64,000 nucleotides of DNA from Plantibacter elymi (nom. nud.) (GCF_900177795.1 NZ_FXWJ01000005.1:1-64000), one strand, 5' to 3'; shown: positions 25,852 to 34,134, counted from the first letter of the stretch. The notes: generated from the sequence alone by a model not told the origin. Translations and numbers: made by a program.

Positions 25852-26610
25852 CTACTCGTTGAGGTCCATGCTCGAGGCGGAGCACGACGCCGATGCGTAC
25901 GCGCCGGTCGAGGTGTTCTCTGCGAGCACCTTGCCGTCGACGGTGATCTTGCAGGAGATTTCACCCGCGTCGTCGGCGCCGTTCATCGCCATGACGTAGA
26001 AGGAGCTGTAGTCGAAGGTGCCACCGGCCTTGATGGTGAACTCCTTGGTGAAGGGGAGCGCCTGGTCGTTGGCCTGCTCGGTGCCGCTGTTGCCGTCGGT
26101 GAACGTCATGTACGTGATCGACGATGCGGCGGACGTGCCGGTCACCTCGTAGACCACGGTGACGTCGCGGTCGGCTTCAGCGGACGACTCGGCCTGCGCG
26201 GTCTTGATGCCTTCGCTCACGGCGCCGGCGAACCCGGCGGTGTAGGTGATCGCGAGGATGATGCTGAGGATCATCGCGATGAGCGACAGGACCGTGCCCG
26301 CGATGGCGAGGCCCTTCGACTTGTTCTTGAGGAAGAGAGCGATGATGCCGAGCACCAGGCCGACGAAGGCGAGGAAACCGGAGACGAAGTTCACGAACGG
26401 GATGAACGCGCCGATGAGCGCGACGACGCCGATGATGAGGGCGGCGAGTCCGAGGCCGTTGCCGGTCTTCGCGGGCGGCGGCGTCGGCTGGCCGAAACCG
26501 GGCTGGCCGTAGGGTGCCTGGCCATAGGGCTGCTGGCCCTGGGGTGCCTGGCCGTACGGCTGCTGACCGTAGGGCTCCTGCGGTGACGGAGGCTGCTCGG
26601 GGTAGGACAT
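25852..26610 (-). CDS. DUF4190-MmpS-like membrane protein with Pro/Gln/Gly-rich N-terminus
   Basis: 252 residues in three parts: a cytoplasmic PYGQ-repeat region (about 1-48), two membrane helices with the sequence of the DUF4190 module (GLGLAALIIGVVALIGAFIPFVNFVSGFLAFVGLVLGIIALFLKNKSKG, about 50-100) followed by a third helix (LSIILAITYTAGFAG), and an exported beta domain of MmpS type (VVYEVTGTSAASSITYMTF... LPFTKEFTI... SCKITVDGKVLAENTSTGAYASASCSAS) with two Cys. MmpS proteins partner MmpL exporters in mycobacteria, but no mmpL is near. AGAAAGG upstream of the ATG. A close paralogue is at 28598. Confidence 0.85.
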   Translation of the reverse strand: MSYPEQPPSPQEPYGQQPYGQAPQGQQPYGQAPYGQPGFGQPTPPPAKTGNGLGLAALIIGVVALIGAFIPFVNFVSGFLAFVGLVLGIIALFLKNKSKGLAIAGTVLSLIAMILSIILAITYTAGFAGAVSEGIKTAQAESSAEADRDVTVVYEVTGTSAASSITYMTFTDGNSGTEQANDQALPFTKEFTIKAGGTFDYSSFYVMAMNGADDAGEISCKITVDGKVLAENTSTGAYASASCSASSMDLNE

Positions 26611-26729
26611 GGTGATGGTGCCTTTCTGCGGTGTTGACGGCCGGCGTGCTGGCGTCGGTCGGTGGTGCGGGGAAGCGAGTGGGAGGGCGCCTGGTCAGCG
26701 CTGCGTGCGCGACCAGGATGCCCGGCGGG

Positions 26730-27230
26730 TCAGTAGGGGTACGCGATGAGGCGCCGGTTGGCGGTGTCGACCTGGGACTGCATGGTGCAGAGGTCGATGA
26801 TCCACCACACGAAGGCGGCAAGGATCGCGACGAAGCCGATGCCGAAGACGCTCAGCGCCCAGCCACCCCACCAGAGGGCGATGAAGCCGATGCCGGCCCC
26901 GACGTTGCCCAGATAGAACTGGTGCGCACCGAAGCCGCCGAGGAGGATCGCCAGCAGGTAGCCGGTGCCGCTCTCCTTGAGCGGACGGGCATACGGGACC
27001 GGTGCCGGGTAGGGCTGGTGGTTGTAGGGCATGGGCGCATACGCGGCCGGAGCAGCGGGCGCTCCGTACTGCGGTGGTGCGGGAAGCATCGACCTCGGCC
27101 CGGTCGGAGCGAGCGGTGCGACGGCCGAGGTCCAGGCGGTGCCGTCCCAGTACTGCTGCTGACCGGGTCGCTGCGGGTTCGGGTACCAACCAGCCGGGAT
27201 GTGTCCGGGCTGCTGCGGAACGAGCGTCAT
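26730..27230 (-). CDS. DUF2510 and TM2-domain membrane protein
   Basis: 166 residues. The N-terminal DUF2510 module (HIPAGWYPNPQRPGQQQYWDGTAWTSAVAPL) is a short WYPDP-type domain; a Pro/Ala/Tyr-rich linker follows; the C-terminal TM2 domain (GTGYLLAILLGGFGAHQFYLGNVGAGIGFIALWWGGWALSVFGIGFVAILAAFVWWIIDL) holds two membrane helices and the GAHxFYLG signature. Function unknown; common in actinobacterial envelopes. The start at 27230 fits the module; the frame upstream is not conserved-looking. Its upstream region has a motif shared with the DUF2510 gene at 52151. Confidence 0.85.
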   Translation of the reverse strand: MTLVPQQPGHIPAGWYPNPQRPGQQQYWDGTAWTSAVAPLAPTGPRSMLPAPPQYGAPAAPAAYAPMPYNHQPYPAPVPYARPLKESGTGYLLAILLGGFGAHQFYLGNVGAGIGFIALWWGGWALSVFGIGFVAILAAFVWWIIDLCTMQSQVDTANRRLIAYPY

Positions 27231-27586
27231 CGAGGTGCTTTCGGAGAGGGCATGCACCGGCGGGAAATTCAGCGGGCAGGCGGCGAAGTCAGGTTCACGC
27301 CGTGAGGCCCCCTGTGTGTTCAGTCTGATGTCCGCACTGTGGGGGACATCAGTCCCAATGTAGGGCACGCGACCAACTTCGTGGAGGGGGGTATCCCCTG
27401 GTCTGGCCTCGGATCGCGTGTTCGTCGTCGCGGTGCGGGGCGACTGTTTCCTGCAGCGCTCGGAGCCCGTCGCTGCATGAGCGTTTCACCGTGCCGACAG
27501 GGTCATTTTGACTAGGTGAGAGAAGGTTTGGAAGTACGCTCTCGTCGCGCCACACTGGCCCGATCGTCATGACCGATTGGAGAACC
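27231..27586. promoter_or_regulatory. Upstream region of the TM2 gene with shared DUF2510 motif
   Basis: No gene seen. At 27341-27379 lies a segment (GGGGGACATCAGTCCCA, then CACGCG) closely matched at 53057-53104, the same distance upstream of another DUF2510 gene. It contains the dyad GGGAC-ATCA-GTCCC (27343-27356). A second inverted repeat, CTGATGTCC (27325-27333) with GGACATCAG (27344-27352), overlaps it. Probably a promoter or operator. Confidence 0.5.
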
Positions 27587-27790
27587 ATGCCCCACGCCGC
27601 CACCGAGCGTTCGACGCCTCACATCAGTACCCCTGCGCGTCGTTCGCGGCTCAGAAAGCGCGAGATCCTCCTGCTGATCGGCGCGGGTGTCGTCGACATC
27701 GCCACCCGTGTCGTGCTGGCGCGACTGACGGCCGATTTCGCGCCACAGCTGGTCGCGCTCTTCGTGAGCTTCGTGATGTACGGATTCTGA
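27587..27790 (+). CDS. Possible small membrane protein
   Basis: 67 residues: a basic N-terminus (AATERSTPHISTPARRSRLRKRE) followed by two hydrophobic stretches (ILLLIGAGVVDIATRVVLA and LVALFVSFVMYGF). TGGAGA lies five bases before the ATG. No family recognised. It is the only rightward frame in a run of leftward genes, so it may be spurious. Confidence 0.4.
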   Translation: MPHAATERSTPHISTPARRSRLRKREILLLIGAGVVDIATRVVLARLTADFAPQLVALFVSFVMYGF

Positions 27791-27829
27791 CCCTGTGTGG
27801 TGAGACGGTGAAACATTCGCTACCACCGG

Positions 27830-28477
27830 CTACTCCCACACGGTGATCGCGACATCGGCTGACGTCTCGGTGAACTGCGTGACCTTCACTGCTGCGTAGC
27901 GACCCGTTTCCAGTCGCAGACACGTGGTGGGTTCGGCGAGCAGATGTGGCTCGAGGCTCGTCGTCTCGGCCCAGCCGGTCGCCGCCGCACAGGCTTCGAA
28001 GGAGGCTGGCCCATCATTGAGCACCAGTGCAGAAACGCCGTACCCGAGTCGGATGTTCGTGCCGTCGTACCAGATGGTGTCGGAGTACGGGGAGTTGTCT
28101 CCGCGACTGAAGTTCGGCAGGGTCGAATTCAGGTCGAGGCGGTCACCCTTCTTCGCAAGCGTGACTGAAGCTGCCGCCCGGATGTCATGTGCGTCCTCCG
28201 GGTCGACTTCGAACGGTACGAGCTGGCGGAGGTCACTGTTCTCCGATTTCAGGTCGGAGATCATCTCCTGGCGTGCCTCTGCTGTCGCCTCGGCGGCGGT
28301 GAGTTGCTCGGAGAGAGATGCGATCCGACCATCGCGGTCTGCGATGGTTGCCAGGGTTGGAATGAGCGAAATGGTCGCGGTGGTGGCGGTAAGGATTGTC
28401 GCACCGAGCGCAATGAGCGCTGTGCGATGTTGAAGGCGGCCGGTTGAGCGACCCATGCGGGTCAGTGAGGAAGTCAT
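27830..28477 (-). CDS. Membrane-anchored coiled-coil protein, unknown function
   Basis: 215 residues: short basic N-terminus, one membrane helix (TALIALGATILTATTATISLIPTLATI), a coiled coil (DRDGRIASLSEQLTAAEATAEARQEMISDLKSENSDLRQLV), then an exported domain of about 130 residues with two Cys (EACAAATGW and TTCLRLETG). Topology suggests a cell-surface or sensor protein tethered to the membrane. I use the ATG at 28477; a GTG at 28498 is possible. Family not recognised. Confidence 0.65.
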   Translation of the reverse strand: MTSSLTRMGRSTGRLQHRTALIALGATILTATTATISLIPTLATIADRDGRIASLSEQLTAAEATAEARQEMISDLKSENSDLRQLVPFEVDPEDAHDIRAAASVTLAKKGDRLDLNSTLPNFSRGDNSPYSDTIWYDGTNIRLGYGVSALVLNDGPASFEACAAATGWAETTSLEPHLLAEPTTCLRLETGRYAAVKVTQFTETSADVAITVWE

Positions 28478-28597
28478 TCGACCATCTTTGCTCCGCACCG
28501 TGTCACTGAATGCCTAGACACGCTCATCTAGAGTATTAAACGATAGTCGTTGCGTTACGCGGCAATCTCTCGTTGCGTCCTCCTTCGCGGAGCCGCC

Positions 28598-29305
28598 CTA
28601 CTTGTTCTCCGTCACCCCATCGACACCCGACGCGGAGCACGCCACCGACGCATACGCGCCGGTCGACGTCTGCTCGGCAACGACGTCACCATCGACCGTG
28701 ATCTTGCAGGTGACGGACCCGGTGTCCTCGGCGCCGTTGGTCGCGACGAGTGAGAACGCGGTGAAGTCAGTGTCGCTGCCGGCCTTGACCGTGAGCTCCT
28801 TGATGAACGGGAGCGCCTGACCGGTGGACTGCTCCGTGCCGTTGGTGCCCGCCGTGTAGGTGGAGTAGACGATCGAGGCGTCGGTGGCGGTGCCGTTGAC
28901 CTCGTAGACGACGGAGATCTCCTTGTTGGCGGCCTCGGAGGACTTCGCTTCGGCGGTCTTCACGGCGTCGCCGATGAGCCCGGCGAATCCAGCCGTGTAC
29001 GTGATCGCGAGGATGATGCTCAGGACGATCGCGATGGCCGAGACGATCGTGCCGGCGACGGCGAAGCCCTTCTTCCGGTTCTTCAGGCACAGCGCGATGA
29101 TGCCGAGCACGAGGCCGACGAGTCCGACGAACCCGGCGACGTAGTTCAGGATCGGGATGAACGCACCGATGAGCGCGAACCCGCCGACGATGAGGGCGGC
29201 GATGCCGAGTCCGTTGCCACGCTTGCCGGTCTTCACCGGAGCCGGGCCGGGCACCGGCAACGGGTAGGGCTGGCTCTGGGCTGGCGGCTGGTTCGAAGTG
29301 GACAT
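28598..29305 (-). CDS. DUF4190-MmpS-like membrane protein (paralogue)
   Basis: 235 residues with the same layout as the protein at 25852: short Pro/Gln-rich N-terminus, two DUF4190 helices (GNGLGIAALIVGGFALIGAFIPILNYVAGFVGLVGLVLGIIALCLKNRKKG) plus the third helix, and an exported MmpS-type domain (VVYEVNGTATDASIVYSTY... ALPFIKELTV... TCKITVDGDVVAEQTSTGAYASVACSAS). The two are clearly duplicates; this copy has lost the PYGQ repeats. Role in envelope or export unknown. The ATG at 29305 is the first Met of the conserved frame. Confidence 0.83.
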   Translation of the reverse strand: MSTSNQPPAQSQPYPLPVPGPAPVKTGKRGNGLGIAALIVGGFALIGAFIPILNYVAGFVGLVGLVLGIIALCLKNRKKGFAVAGTIVSAIAIVLSIILAITYTAGFAGLIGDAVKTAEAKSSEAANKEISVVYEVNGTATDASIVYSTYTAGTNGTEQSTGQALPFIKELTVKAGSDTDFTAFSLVATNGAEDTGSVTCKITVDGDVVAEQTSTGAYASVACSASGVDGVTENK

Positions 29306-29401
29306 GCGCGTGGTGCCTCTCTGCTGCGTTGGTTCCACCGTACCGAGGTCGACGCCGTGGTTCACTGCCGTCTTCGGTTCGTGGTCCATGCCGACAGCGA
29401 A

Positions 29402-29427
29402 GGGGCGGGGCATGTCAGCCCCGCCCC
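29402..29427. terminator. Strong hairpin terminator of the MBL/SnoaL operon
   Basis: GGGGCGGGGC (29402-29411) and GCCCCGCCCC (29418-29427) are perfect 10-bp arms around ATGTCA, just after the SnoaL-like gene. Confidence 0.8.
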
Positions 29428-29448
29428 GTCGCTTGCCGACGCTCGGCG

Positions 29449-29871
29449 CTACCGGCTCGCGTCGCGCACGAGGGCCGTGTCGACGAACTGCTCGAAGCGC
29501 ACGATGAGCCCACCGCGGACGACGAAGTGGTGGGCCACCCGGGCGTTCAGCTCCTTGCCCGTGTCGCGGTGCGTCGCCGTGTACCGCGCGAGCACCACGA
29601 CGTTCTCGCCGTCGACCACATAGGTGTCGTCGTGCGCGGTCCAGTCGGCCCAGTCCGCACCGAGTCGTTCCATCACGTTGCTCGTGACGCCCTCCGGCGT
29701 CCGGTACGTTCCGGCGAGCGGGAAGCCGGCCATCTCGGTCCACTCGACATCGGGGGCGAGGGTCGCGCGCAGTGCGTCGAGGTCGCCTGCGGCAGAAGCG
29801 AGGTACTGCCTCCGCACGACGTCCCGTGGTGCCGAGGACGGCTCGGTCGCGGAGGTCTCGTTCAGCCCCAT
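29449..29871 (-). CDS. SnoaL/NTF2-like protein
   Basis: 140 residues with the cone-shaped NTF2-like fold pattern: RDVVRRQYLASAAGDLDALRATLAPDVEWTEMAGFPLAGTYRTPEGVTSNVMERLG... NVVVLARYTATHRDTGKELNARVAHHFVVRGGLIVRFEQFVDTALV. Such proteins are small hydrolases, isomerases or ligand binders; no active site can be named. Its ATG overlaps the end of the MBL gene by 10 bp, so the two are translationally coupled and probably act in one process under the divergent MarR regulator. Confidence 0.82.
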   Translation of the reverse strand: MGLNETSATEPSSAPRDVVRRQYLASAAGDLDALRATLAPDVEWTEMAGFPLAGTYRTPEGVTSNVMERLGADWADWTAHDDTYVVDGENVVVLARYTATHRDTGKELNARVAHHFVVRGGLIVRFEQFVDTALVRDASR

Positions 29872-30668
29872 GTCATCTCACCCTTCGCGACCTTCGGGCC
29901 GATCTGGGCGGCGATGAGCATGCCCGAGGACGGGTACTGCTCGACGAGCGCCTGCGTCGCGGCCGCACCATCGGCGGACGCTGCGACGATCGTCTCGAAC
30001 GCCTGCAGGTACGAGCGCGTGTAGTCGATGGCGGTCGCGTCGTTCGCGGTGTCGGGGAGGCGATGGCCGGCGATCACGAGCTGCGGGTCGAGAGCCTGCA
30101 TCTCGTCGAGGAGCTCGATCCAGGCTGCGCGGAGTTCCGGCGTCGCCGTGTCTGCGGTCCACACATGCTCCTGCTGGAAGAGGAGGACGCCACCGAGGAT
30201 GGCCCGGTGCTCCGTGTTCCAGAGGTACTGGCGGTCCGGGAGGGCGGCTGAAGAGCCCTTGAGCTCGAGGCGCTGGCCGTCAACGACGAGTGCGTCGCCG
30301 CTGAGCGGGGTGAGGGGGACGAGCCGGGTGGGCAGGTTCGCGCCGAGGGAGGCCCAGGCGGTCAGCTTGCCGTCGAACGACGCGTTGATGTGCTCGATGA
30401 CGACGGGGGTGGCGACGAGCGCTGCGTCGGGGAACGCGTCCGCGACGACCTCGAGGCCGAAGTAGAAGTCGGGGTCGGCGTGGCTGACGAACACCGTGGT
30501 GAGTGTCTTACCGGAGTCGAGGATGGCCGCGACGAGGCGGTGGCCGTCGGCACGCGTGAAACCGGCGTCGACGAGGAGTGCCTCGGTTTCGCCGGTCACG
30601 AGGACGGCGGACTTGTTCTTCGAACCGGCAGGGAAGTCGAGGTCGAAGACGTCGAAGTTGAGCGTCAT
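29862..30668 (-). CDS. MBL-fold hydrolase with altered metal-binding motif
   Basis: 268 residues of the metallo-beta-lactamase superfamily: NKSAVLVTGETEALLVDAGFTRADGHRLVAAILDSGKTLTTVFVSHADPDFYFGLEVVADAFPDA and later AGHRLPDT with a late His. The usual HxHxDH is here HADPDF, so two of the metal-site His are replaced (by Asp and Phe). The ATG at 30668 has AAGGATC upstream. It is the first gene of a two-gene operon divergent from a MarR regulator. Substrate unknown; metal use may be non-standard. Confidence 0.8.
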   Translation of the reverse strand: MTLNFDVFDLDFPAGSKNKSAVLVTGETEALLVDAGFTRADGHRLVAAILDSGKTLTTVFVSHADPDFYFGLEVVADAFPDAALVATPVVIEHINASFDGKLTAWASLGANLPTRLVPLTPLSGDALVVDGQRLELKGSSAALPDRQYLWNTEHRAILGGVLLFQQEHVWTADTATPELRAAWIELLDEMQALDPQLVIAGHRLPDTANDATAIDYTRSYLQAFETIVAASADGAAATQALVEQYPSSGMLIAAQIGPKVAKGEMTWG

Positions 30669-30748
30669 GGTGGTGGATCCTTCGGTTGGACGAGGCTCGG
30701 TGCGCCCGAGTCGATGCCGCGGTGCGGCGTACATGACGGTACAACAAA

Positions 30749-30764
30749 AGCTGACTCGTCAGCT
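30749..30764. promoter_or_regulatory. Candidate MarR operator
   Basis: AGCTGAC-TC-GTCAGCT, a perfect 7-bp dyad, in the 164-bp region between the divergent MBL operon and the MarR gene. Size and symmetry are typical of MarR-family sites. Confidence 0.65.
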
Positions 30765-30832
30765 ATTCCCGATCCTCAGACAAAGATCTCCCGACCGATC
30801 GGCGGCCTGTCCCCGGCGTCTACTGTGGAGAC

Positions 30833-31327
30833 GTGACGACTGAGAACGAGTTCGCTTCGGCGAAGGACGCCGCGAGTGATGCGCGCATCCTGGTGTTCGG
30901 TCGTCTGTTGGGCGCGGCCAACGGCCTCGAGTACCTGCTGGGCAAGGAGCTCGAGGAGCAGACGGGCCTCAGCCATTCGCTGTTCGAGCTGTTGCTGATC
31001 GTCGGTCGGGCCGGAGTCGGCGGGCTGTCGGTGCGGGACATCGCCCAGGCGAAGGTCGTCACGTCCGGTGGGGCGACGCGGCTCGTGCATCGCGCCGTCG
31101 AGCAGGGGCTGGTGAGTCGCCGGGCCTCTGCCGAGGATGGCCGGGTGCAGCTCATCGAGTTGACGGCGGAGGGTGAGCGGGCGGTCGTCGAGGCTGCTGG
31201 TCTGCATGCTCGGAACATCGAGCGTCTCATGCTGTCCGTCCTGCCGGCTGAGAACCGCGCGGTCTTCGAGGAGTCGGTGAAGACGTTGAGCAAGCACGCC
31301 TCGGGTGCTCTGCCGGTGATGCCGTAG
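30833..31327 (+). CDS. MarR-family transcriptional regulator
   Basis: 164 residues with a winged helix fold: LLGKELEEQTGLSHSLFELLLIVGRAGVGGLSVRDIAQAKVVTSGGATRLVHRAVEQGLVSRRASAEDGRVQLIELTAEGERAV, the last part being the wing (DGR). The start is the GTG at 30833, six bases after TACTGT (30821-30826), so it is probably leaderless. It is divergent from the MBL/SnoaL operon and likely represses it and itself through the palindrome at 30749. Confidence 0.92.
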   Translation: MTTENEFASAKDAASDARILVFGRLLGAANGLEYLLGKELEEQTGLSHSLFELLLIVGRAGVGGLSVRDIAQAKVVTSGGATRLVHRAVEQGLVSRRASAEDGRVQLIELTAEGERAVVEAAGLHARNIERLMLSVLPAENRAVFEESVKTLSKHASGALPVMP

Positions 31328-31409
31328 GGCATGTCGGCTCGTGTCCGACCCGTTGGTTTCGGTGCCTGCCCTCTGGCTCGCCGAGCACCCGCTTGGCTAG
31401 GCTCGCCGC

Positions 31410-31988
31410 ATGAGTAGCGATGTCCCTCTCGTCCCGGGCGAAGACGCCTTCCCGCTCCACATCTTCGACGCCCTCGGCTTGGATCCGGTGGTGTTCAAGG
31501 ACCGCATCGGTGGGTCGGTGATGGTGATCGAGAAGCGTCCCGAGAACGGGCCGGTGACGATTCTCACCTCCGGGGTGTCACGGCTCGCGACCGACTCAGG
31601 TGAGCGGATCGAGCTCTCTGTCGAGGTCGTCGACGGTCAGCAGGGTGCCGCGATGGTCGCGCTGCGCATCGTGATCAACGAGATCGCGACCAACCGCCGG
31701 GTGCCCCCGGTGCTCGCCCCGTGGCGCAACGGCACGCCGTTCCTCAACGGGACGGAGATCTCCGCGCTCCTGGTGACGCCGTCGCGCTGGGGAGCGTCGT
31801 TCGACGAGATCCGGAACGAGGCCGGCCAGGTGGTCGGGCACGTGCGAACGCTGCGGTTGCTCACGGACGGTGAGGCCGCGGTCGCGGGGGAGCGTGGGTG
31901 GGATGCGCTCGTTACCGAGGTGGGGTCGGTGGATGCGTTGTTGGATGTGGAGCGGGCGGAGCAGTTCGGCAATCCGGGCGTGCAATAG
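31410..31988 (+). CDS. Suppressor-of-fused (SUFU)-like domain protein
   Basis: 192 residues that fit the bacterial SUFU domain: FHIFDALGLDPVVFKDRIGG-type start, SVMVIEKRPENGPVTILTSGVSRLATDSGERIELSVEVVDGQQGAAMVALRIVINEIATNRRVPPVLAPWRNGTPFLNGTEISALLVTPSRWG. In bacteria this domain often serves as immunity to polymorphic toxins, but no toxin is beside it. TAGGCT (31398-31403) is six bases before the ATG. It lies at the left edge of the defence island. Assignment is by overall pattern only. Confidence 0.55.
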   Translation: MSSDVPLVPGEDAFPLHIFDALGLDPVVFKDRIGGSVMVIEKRPENGPVTILTSGVSRLATDSGERIELSVEVVDGQQGAAMVALRIVINEIATNRRVPPVLAPWRNGTPFLNGTEISALLVTPSRWGASFDEIRNEAGQVVGHVRTLRLLTDGEAAVAGERGWDALVTEVGSVDALLDVERAEQFGNPGVQ

Positions 31989-32027
31989 CTCACCGCTCTC
32001 ATCGATTGCCGCTGGTAGATTGACCGA

Positions 32028-32348
32028 ATGGCGGACCCCTCACTGCGCGACGAGCTCGCCGATTTCGTGGCCGAGCGTGATTGGGCGCAGTTCCATACGC
32101 CGGAGAACCTTGCGAAGAGTATCTCCATCGAGGCAGCCGAGCTCCTCGAGTGCTTCCAGTGGGGACCGGATGCCGACACCGGTCGCGTGCGCGACGAGTT
32201 GGCCGATGTCCTCACCTACTGCTTGTTGTTGACGGATCGGCTCGGTCTCGATGCGGAGACCATCGTCCGCGACAAGCTCGAACGTACGCGGGAGAAATAC
32301 CCGGTGGAGAAGGCGCGGGGGCGGTCTGCGAAGTATGACGAACTTTGA
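32028..32348 (+). CDS. MazG-like nucleotide pyrophosphohydrolase
   Basis: 106 residues of the all-alpha NTP pyrophosphatase superfamily (dCTPase/RS21-C6 type). The metal site is visible as IEAAELLECFQWG (Glu35, Glu38, Glu41) and VRDELADVLTYCLLL (Glu57, Asp60). Such enzymes hydrolyse (d)NTPs to monophosphates. TAGATT (32016-32021) stands six bases before the ATG, giving a leaderless message. Its last 14 bases overlap the next gene, so the two are translationally coupled. In a defence island it may lower nucleotide pools or clear modified nucleotides; that is inference. Confidence 0.88.
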   Translation: MADPSLRDELADFVAERDWAQFHTPENLAKSISIEAAELLECFQWGPDADTGRVRDELADVLTYCLLLTDRLGLDAETIVRDKLERTREKYPVEKARGRSAKYDEL

Positions 32349-34134
32349 GATCACGAGTCTCGACTTCACAACGACCGAGGTAAAGCTCTGGGCGGCGGGC
32401 GATCGGCGGTTCAGCGATTGGCCTGTCGTGTATCTGTTGGATGGGCCGGTCGGGTCGTCCAAGGTTCCTTCGGCCTCGCGACGGAGGCGGGTCGGAGTCG
32501 CCGCCGAGCGTGATGTCTATGTCGGTGAGTCGCTCAACGTCGCTGCGCGTATGCGTCAGCACTTCGAGTCCACAGCGAAGGAACATCTCACCGGCCTTCG
32601 GGTGATCGTGGATGAGACATTCAACAAGTCGGTTTGTCTCGATCTCGAATCCTTCCTCATCCGCATGCTCGCCGGGGACGGCGCCTACCAGGTGCTCAAT
32701 CGCAACGACGGCATCGTCGATGCCAACTATTTCGATCGCGACCGCTACCGCGAGTCCTTCGAGGACGTCTTCGATCGACTCAGGGCGGATGGTGTCTTCA
32801 CTCGATCCCTTCCCGAGATCGAGAACAGCGACCTCTTCAAGCTGTCGCCGTTCAAAGCGCTCACACCTGATCAGACCATCGCTGTCGAAGGCGTGCTCGA
32901 GGGGCTCTTCGAAGACCTCACCCGGTCGCAACGAAGTACGACCGTCGTTCAAGGCGATCCCGGCACAGGCAAGACGGTCGTCGCGATCTACCTGCTGAAA
33001 CTGATCGCTGACATCCGAGGCTCAGCTGCCCTCGACGAACCTGACGATGACACGCTTTTCTCGTCGTTCTTCACCGAGCGTCACCGCGAGCTGCTGCAGG
33101 GTTTCAAGGTCGGGATCGTTGTCCCGCAGCAGTCATTGCGCGCTTCGATCAAGCAGGTGTTCCGCAAGACGCCAGGCCTGCACCCGGACATGGTGATGAC
33201 CGCGTTCGATGTGGGGGCATCCGACGAGGAATTCGATCTCCTCGTCGTCGATGAGGCGCACCGGCTCAATCGGCGTGCGAACCAACCATCCGCGGCACAG
33301 AACAAACAGTTCCGCGAAATCACGACCACATTGTTCGGCGCGGATGACAAGTCGAGGACTCAGCTCGACTGGATCATCGCGAAGAGCGCGCACCAGATCT
33401 TCCTGCTCGACGCCGGACAGAGTGTCCGTCCCGCGGATGTCCCCGCTGAGCACCTGCACGAGCTGGTCGCCAGAGCGCAGTCTGCTGATCGTTACGCCGG
33501 CCTTGCCTCGCAGATGCGTGTGCGCGCGGGGTCGGGTTACGTGGATTACGTCCGGAACATCCTCGGAAACCAGGTGGAGATCGAGCTGGCGCCGGACTTC
33601 GGCGAGTACGACCTCAGGTTGTTCGACGACCTCGCTGAGATGCGAGAGGAGATCCGCCAGCGGGACGCCGAGTTCGGACTCGCGCGAATGGTCGCGGGCT
33701 ACGCCTGGGAGTGGAAGACGAAGAACGACAAGGACGCGTACGACATTGTGATCGACGATGTCTCCATGCGCTGGAACGGCACGCAGACCGACTGGATCGC
33801 GTCGCCGAAGGCGCTCGAGGAGGTCGGCTCGATCCACACAGTTCAGGGATACGACCTGAACTACGCAGGAGTGATCATCGGACCAGACCTGCGGTACGAC
33901 GCTGAGACGAACCGCATCGTCTTCCATCGAGAGTCCTACTTCGACAAGAAAGGCAAGGAGAACAACCCGGCTCTCGGCCTGACCTACTCAGACGACGATC
34001 TCCTGCGGTACGTCACGAACATCTACACGGTGCTGTTGACGCGCGGTATTCGCGGGACGTACGTGTACGTGAGTGATCCTCCGCTAAAGGCCCATCTGGC
34101 GCGCGTCATCTCGTCAACGTCGCCAGCGACATAG
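32335..34134 (+). CDS. GIY-YIG nuclease domain fused to DUF2075 helicase/ATPase
   Basis: 599 residues. The N-terminal 115 residues form a GIY-YIG-like domain: VVYLL (about 32), VYVGES (61-66), Arg72/Arg74 and His76 in ARMRQHF, and Glu105 in CLDLESFLIRML. Then comes a DUF2075 P-loop NTPase with Walker A VVQGDPGTGKTVV (Lys213) and Walker B DLLVVDEAHRLN (306-309), and a late GSIHTVQGYDLNYAGVIIGPDLRYD segment and LLTRGIRGTYVYV, as in SF1-like helicases. It should cut or remodel DNA or RNA in an ATP-dependent way. The ATG at 32335 lies inside the mazG-like gene. Closest known group is DUF2075/Schlafen-like proteins of defence islands. Confidence 0.88.
   Translation: MTNFEITSLDFTTTEVKLWAAGDRRFSDWPVVYLLDGPVGSSKVPSASRRRRVGVAAERDVYVGESLNVAARMRQHFESTAKEHLTGLRVIVDETFNKSVCLDLESFLIRMLAGDGAYQVLNRNDGIVDANYFDRDRYRESFEDVFDRLRADGVFTRSLPEIENSDLFKLSPFKALTPDQTIAVEGVLEGLFEDLTRSQRSTTVVQGDPGTGKTVVAIYLLKLIADIRGSAALDEPDDDTLFSSFFTERHRELLQGFKVGIVVPQQSLRASIKQVFRKTPGLHPDMVMTAFDVGASDEEFDLLVVDEAHRLNRRANQPSAAQNKQFREITTTLFGADDKSRTQLDWIIAKSAHQIFLLDAGQSVRPADVPAEHLHELVARAQSADRYAGLASQMRVRAGSGYVDYVRNILGNQVEIELAPDFGEYDLRLFDDLAEMREEIRQRDAEFGLARMVAGYAWEWKTKNDKDAYDIVIDDVSMRWNGTQTDWIASPKALEEVGSIHTVQGYDLNYAGVIIGPDLRYDAETNRIVFHRESYFDKKGKENNPALGLTYSDDDLLRYVTNIYTVLLTRGIRGTYVYVSDPPLKAHLARVISSTSPAT

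Noticed and set aside
31410-31988. Polymorphic toxin partner for the SUFU-like protein
   Set aside because: No large toxin, WXG or RHS gene lies beside it, so an immunity role cannot be supported from this window.
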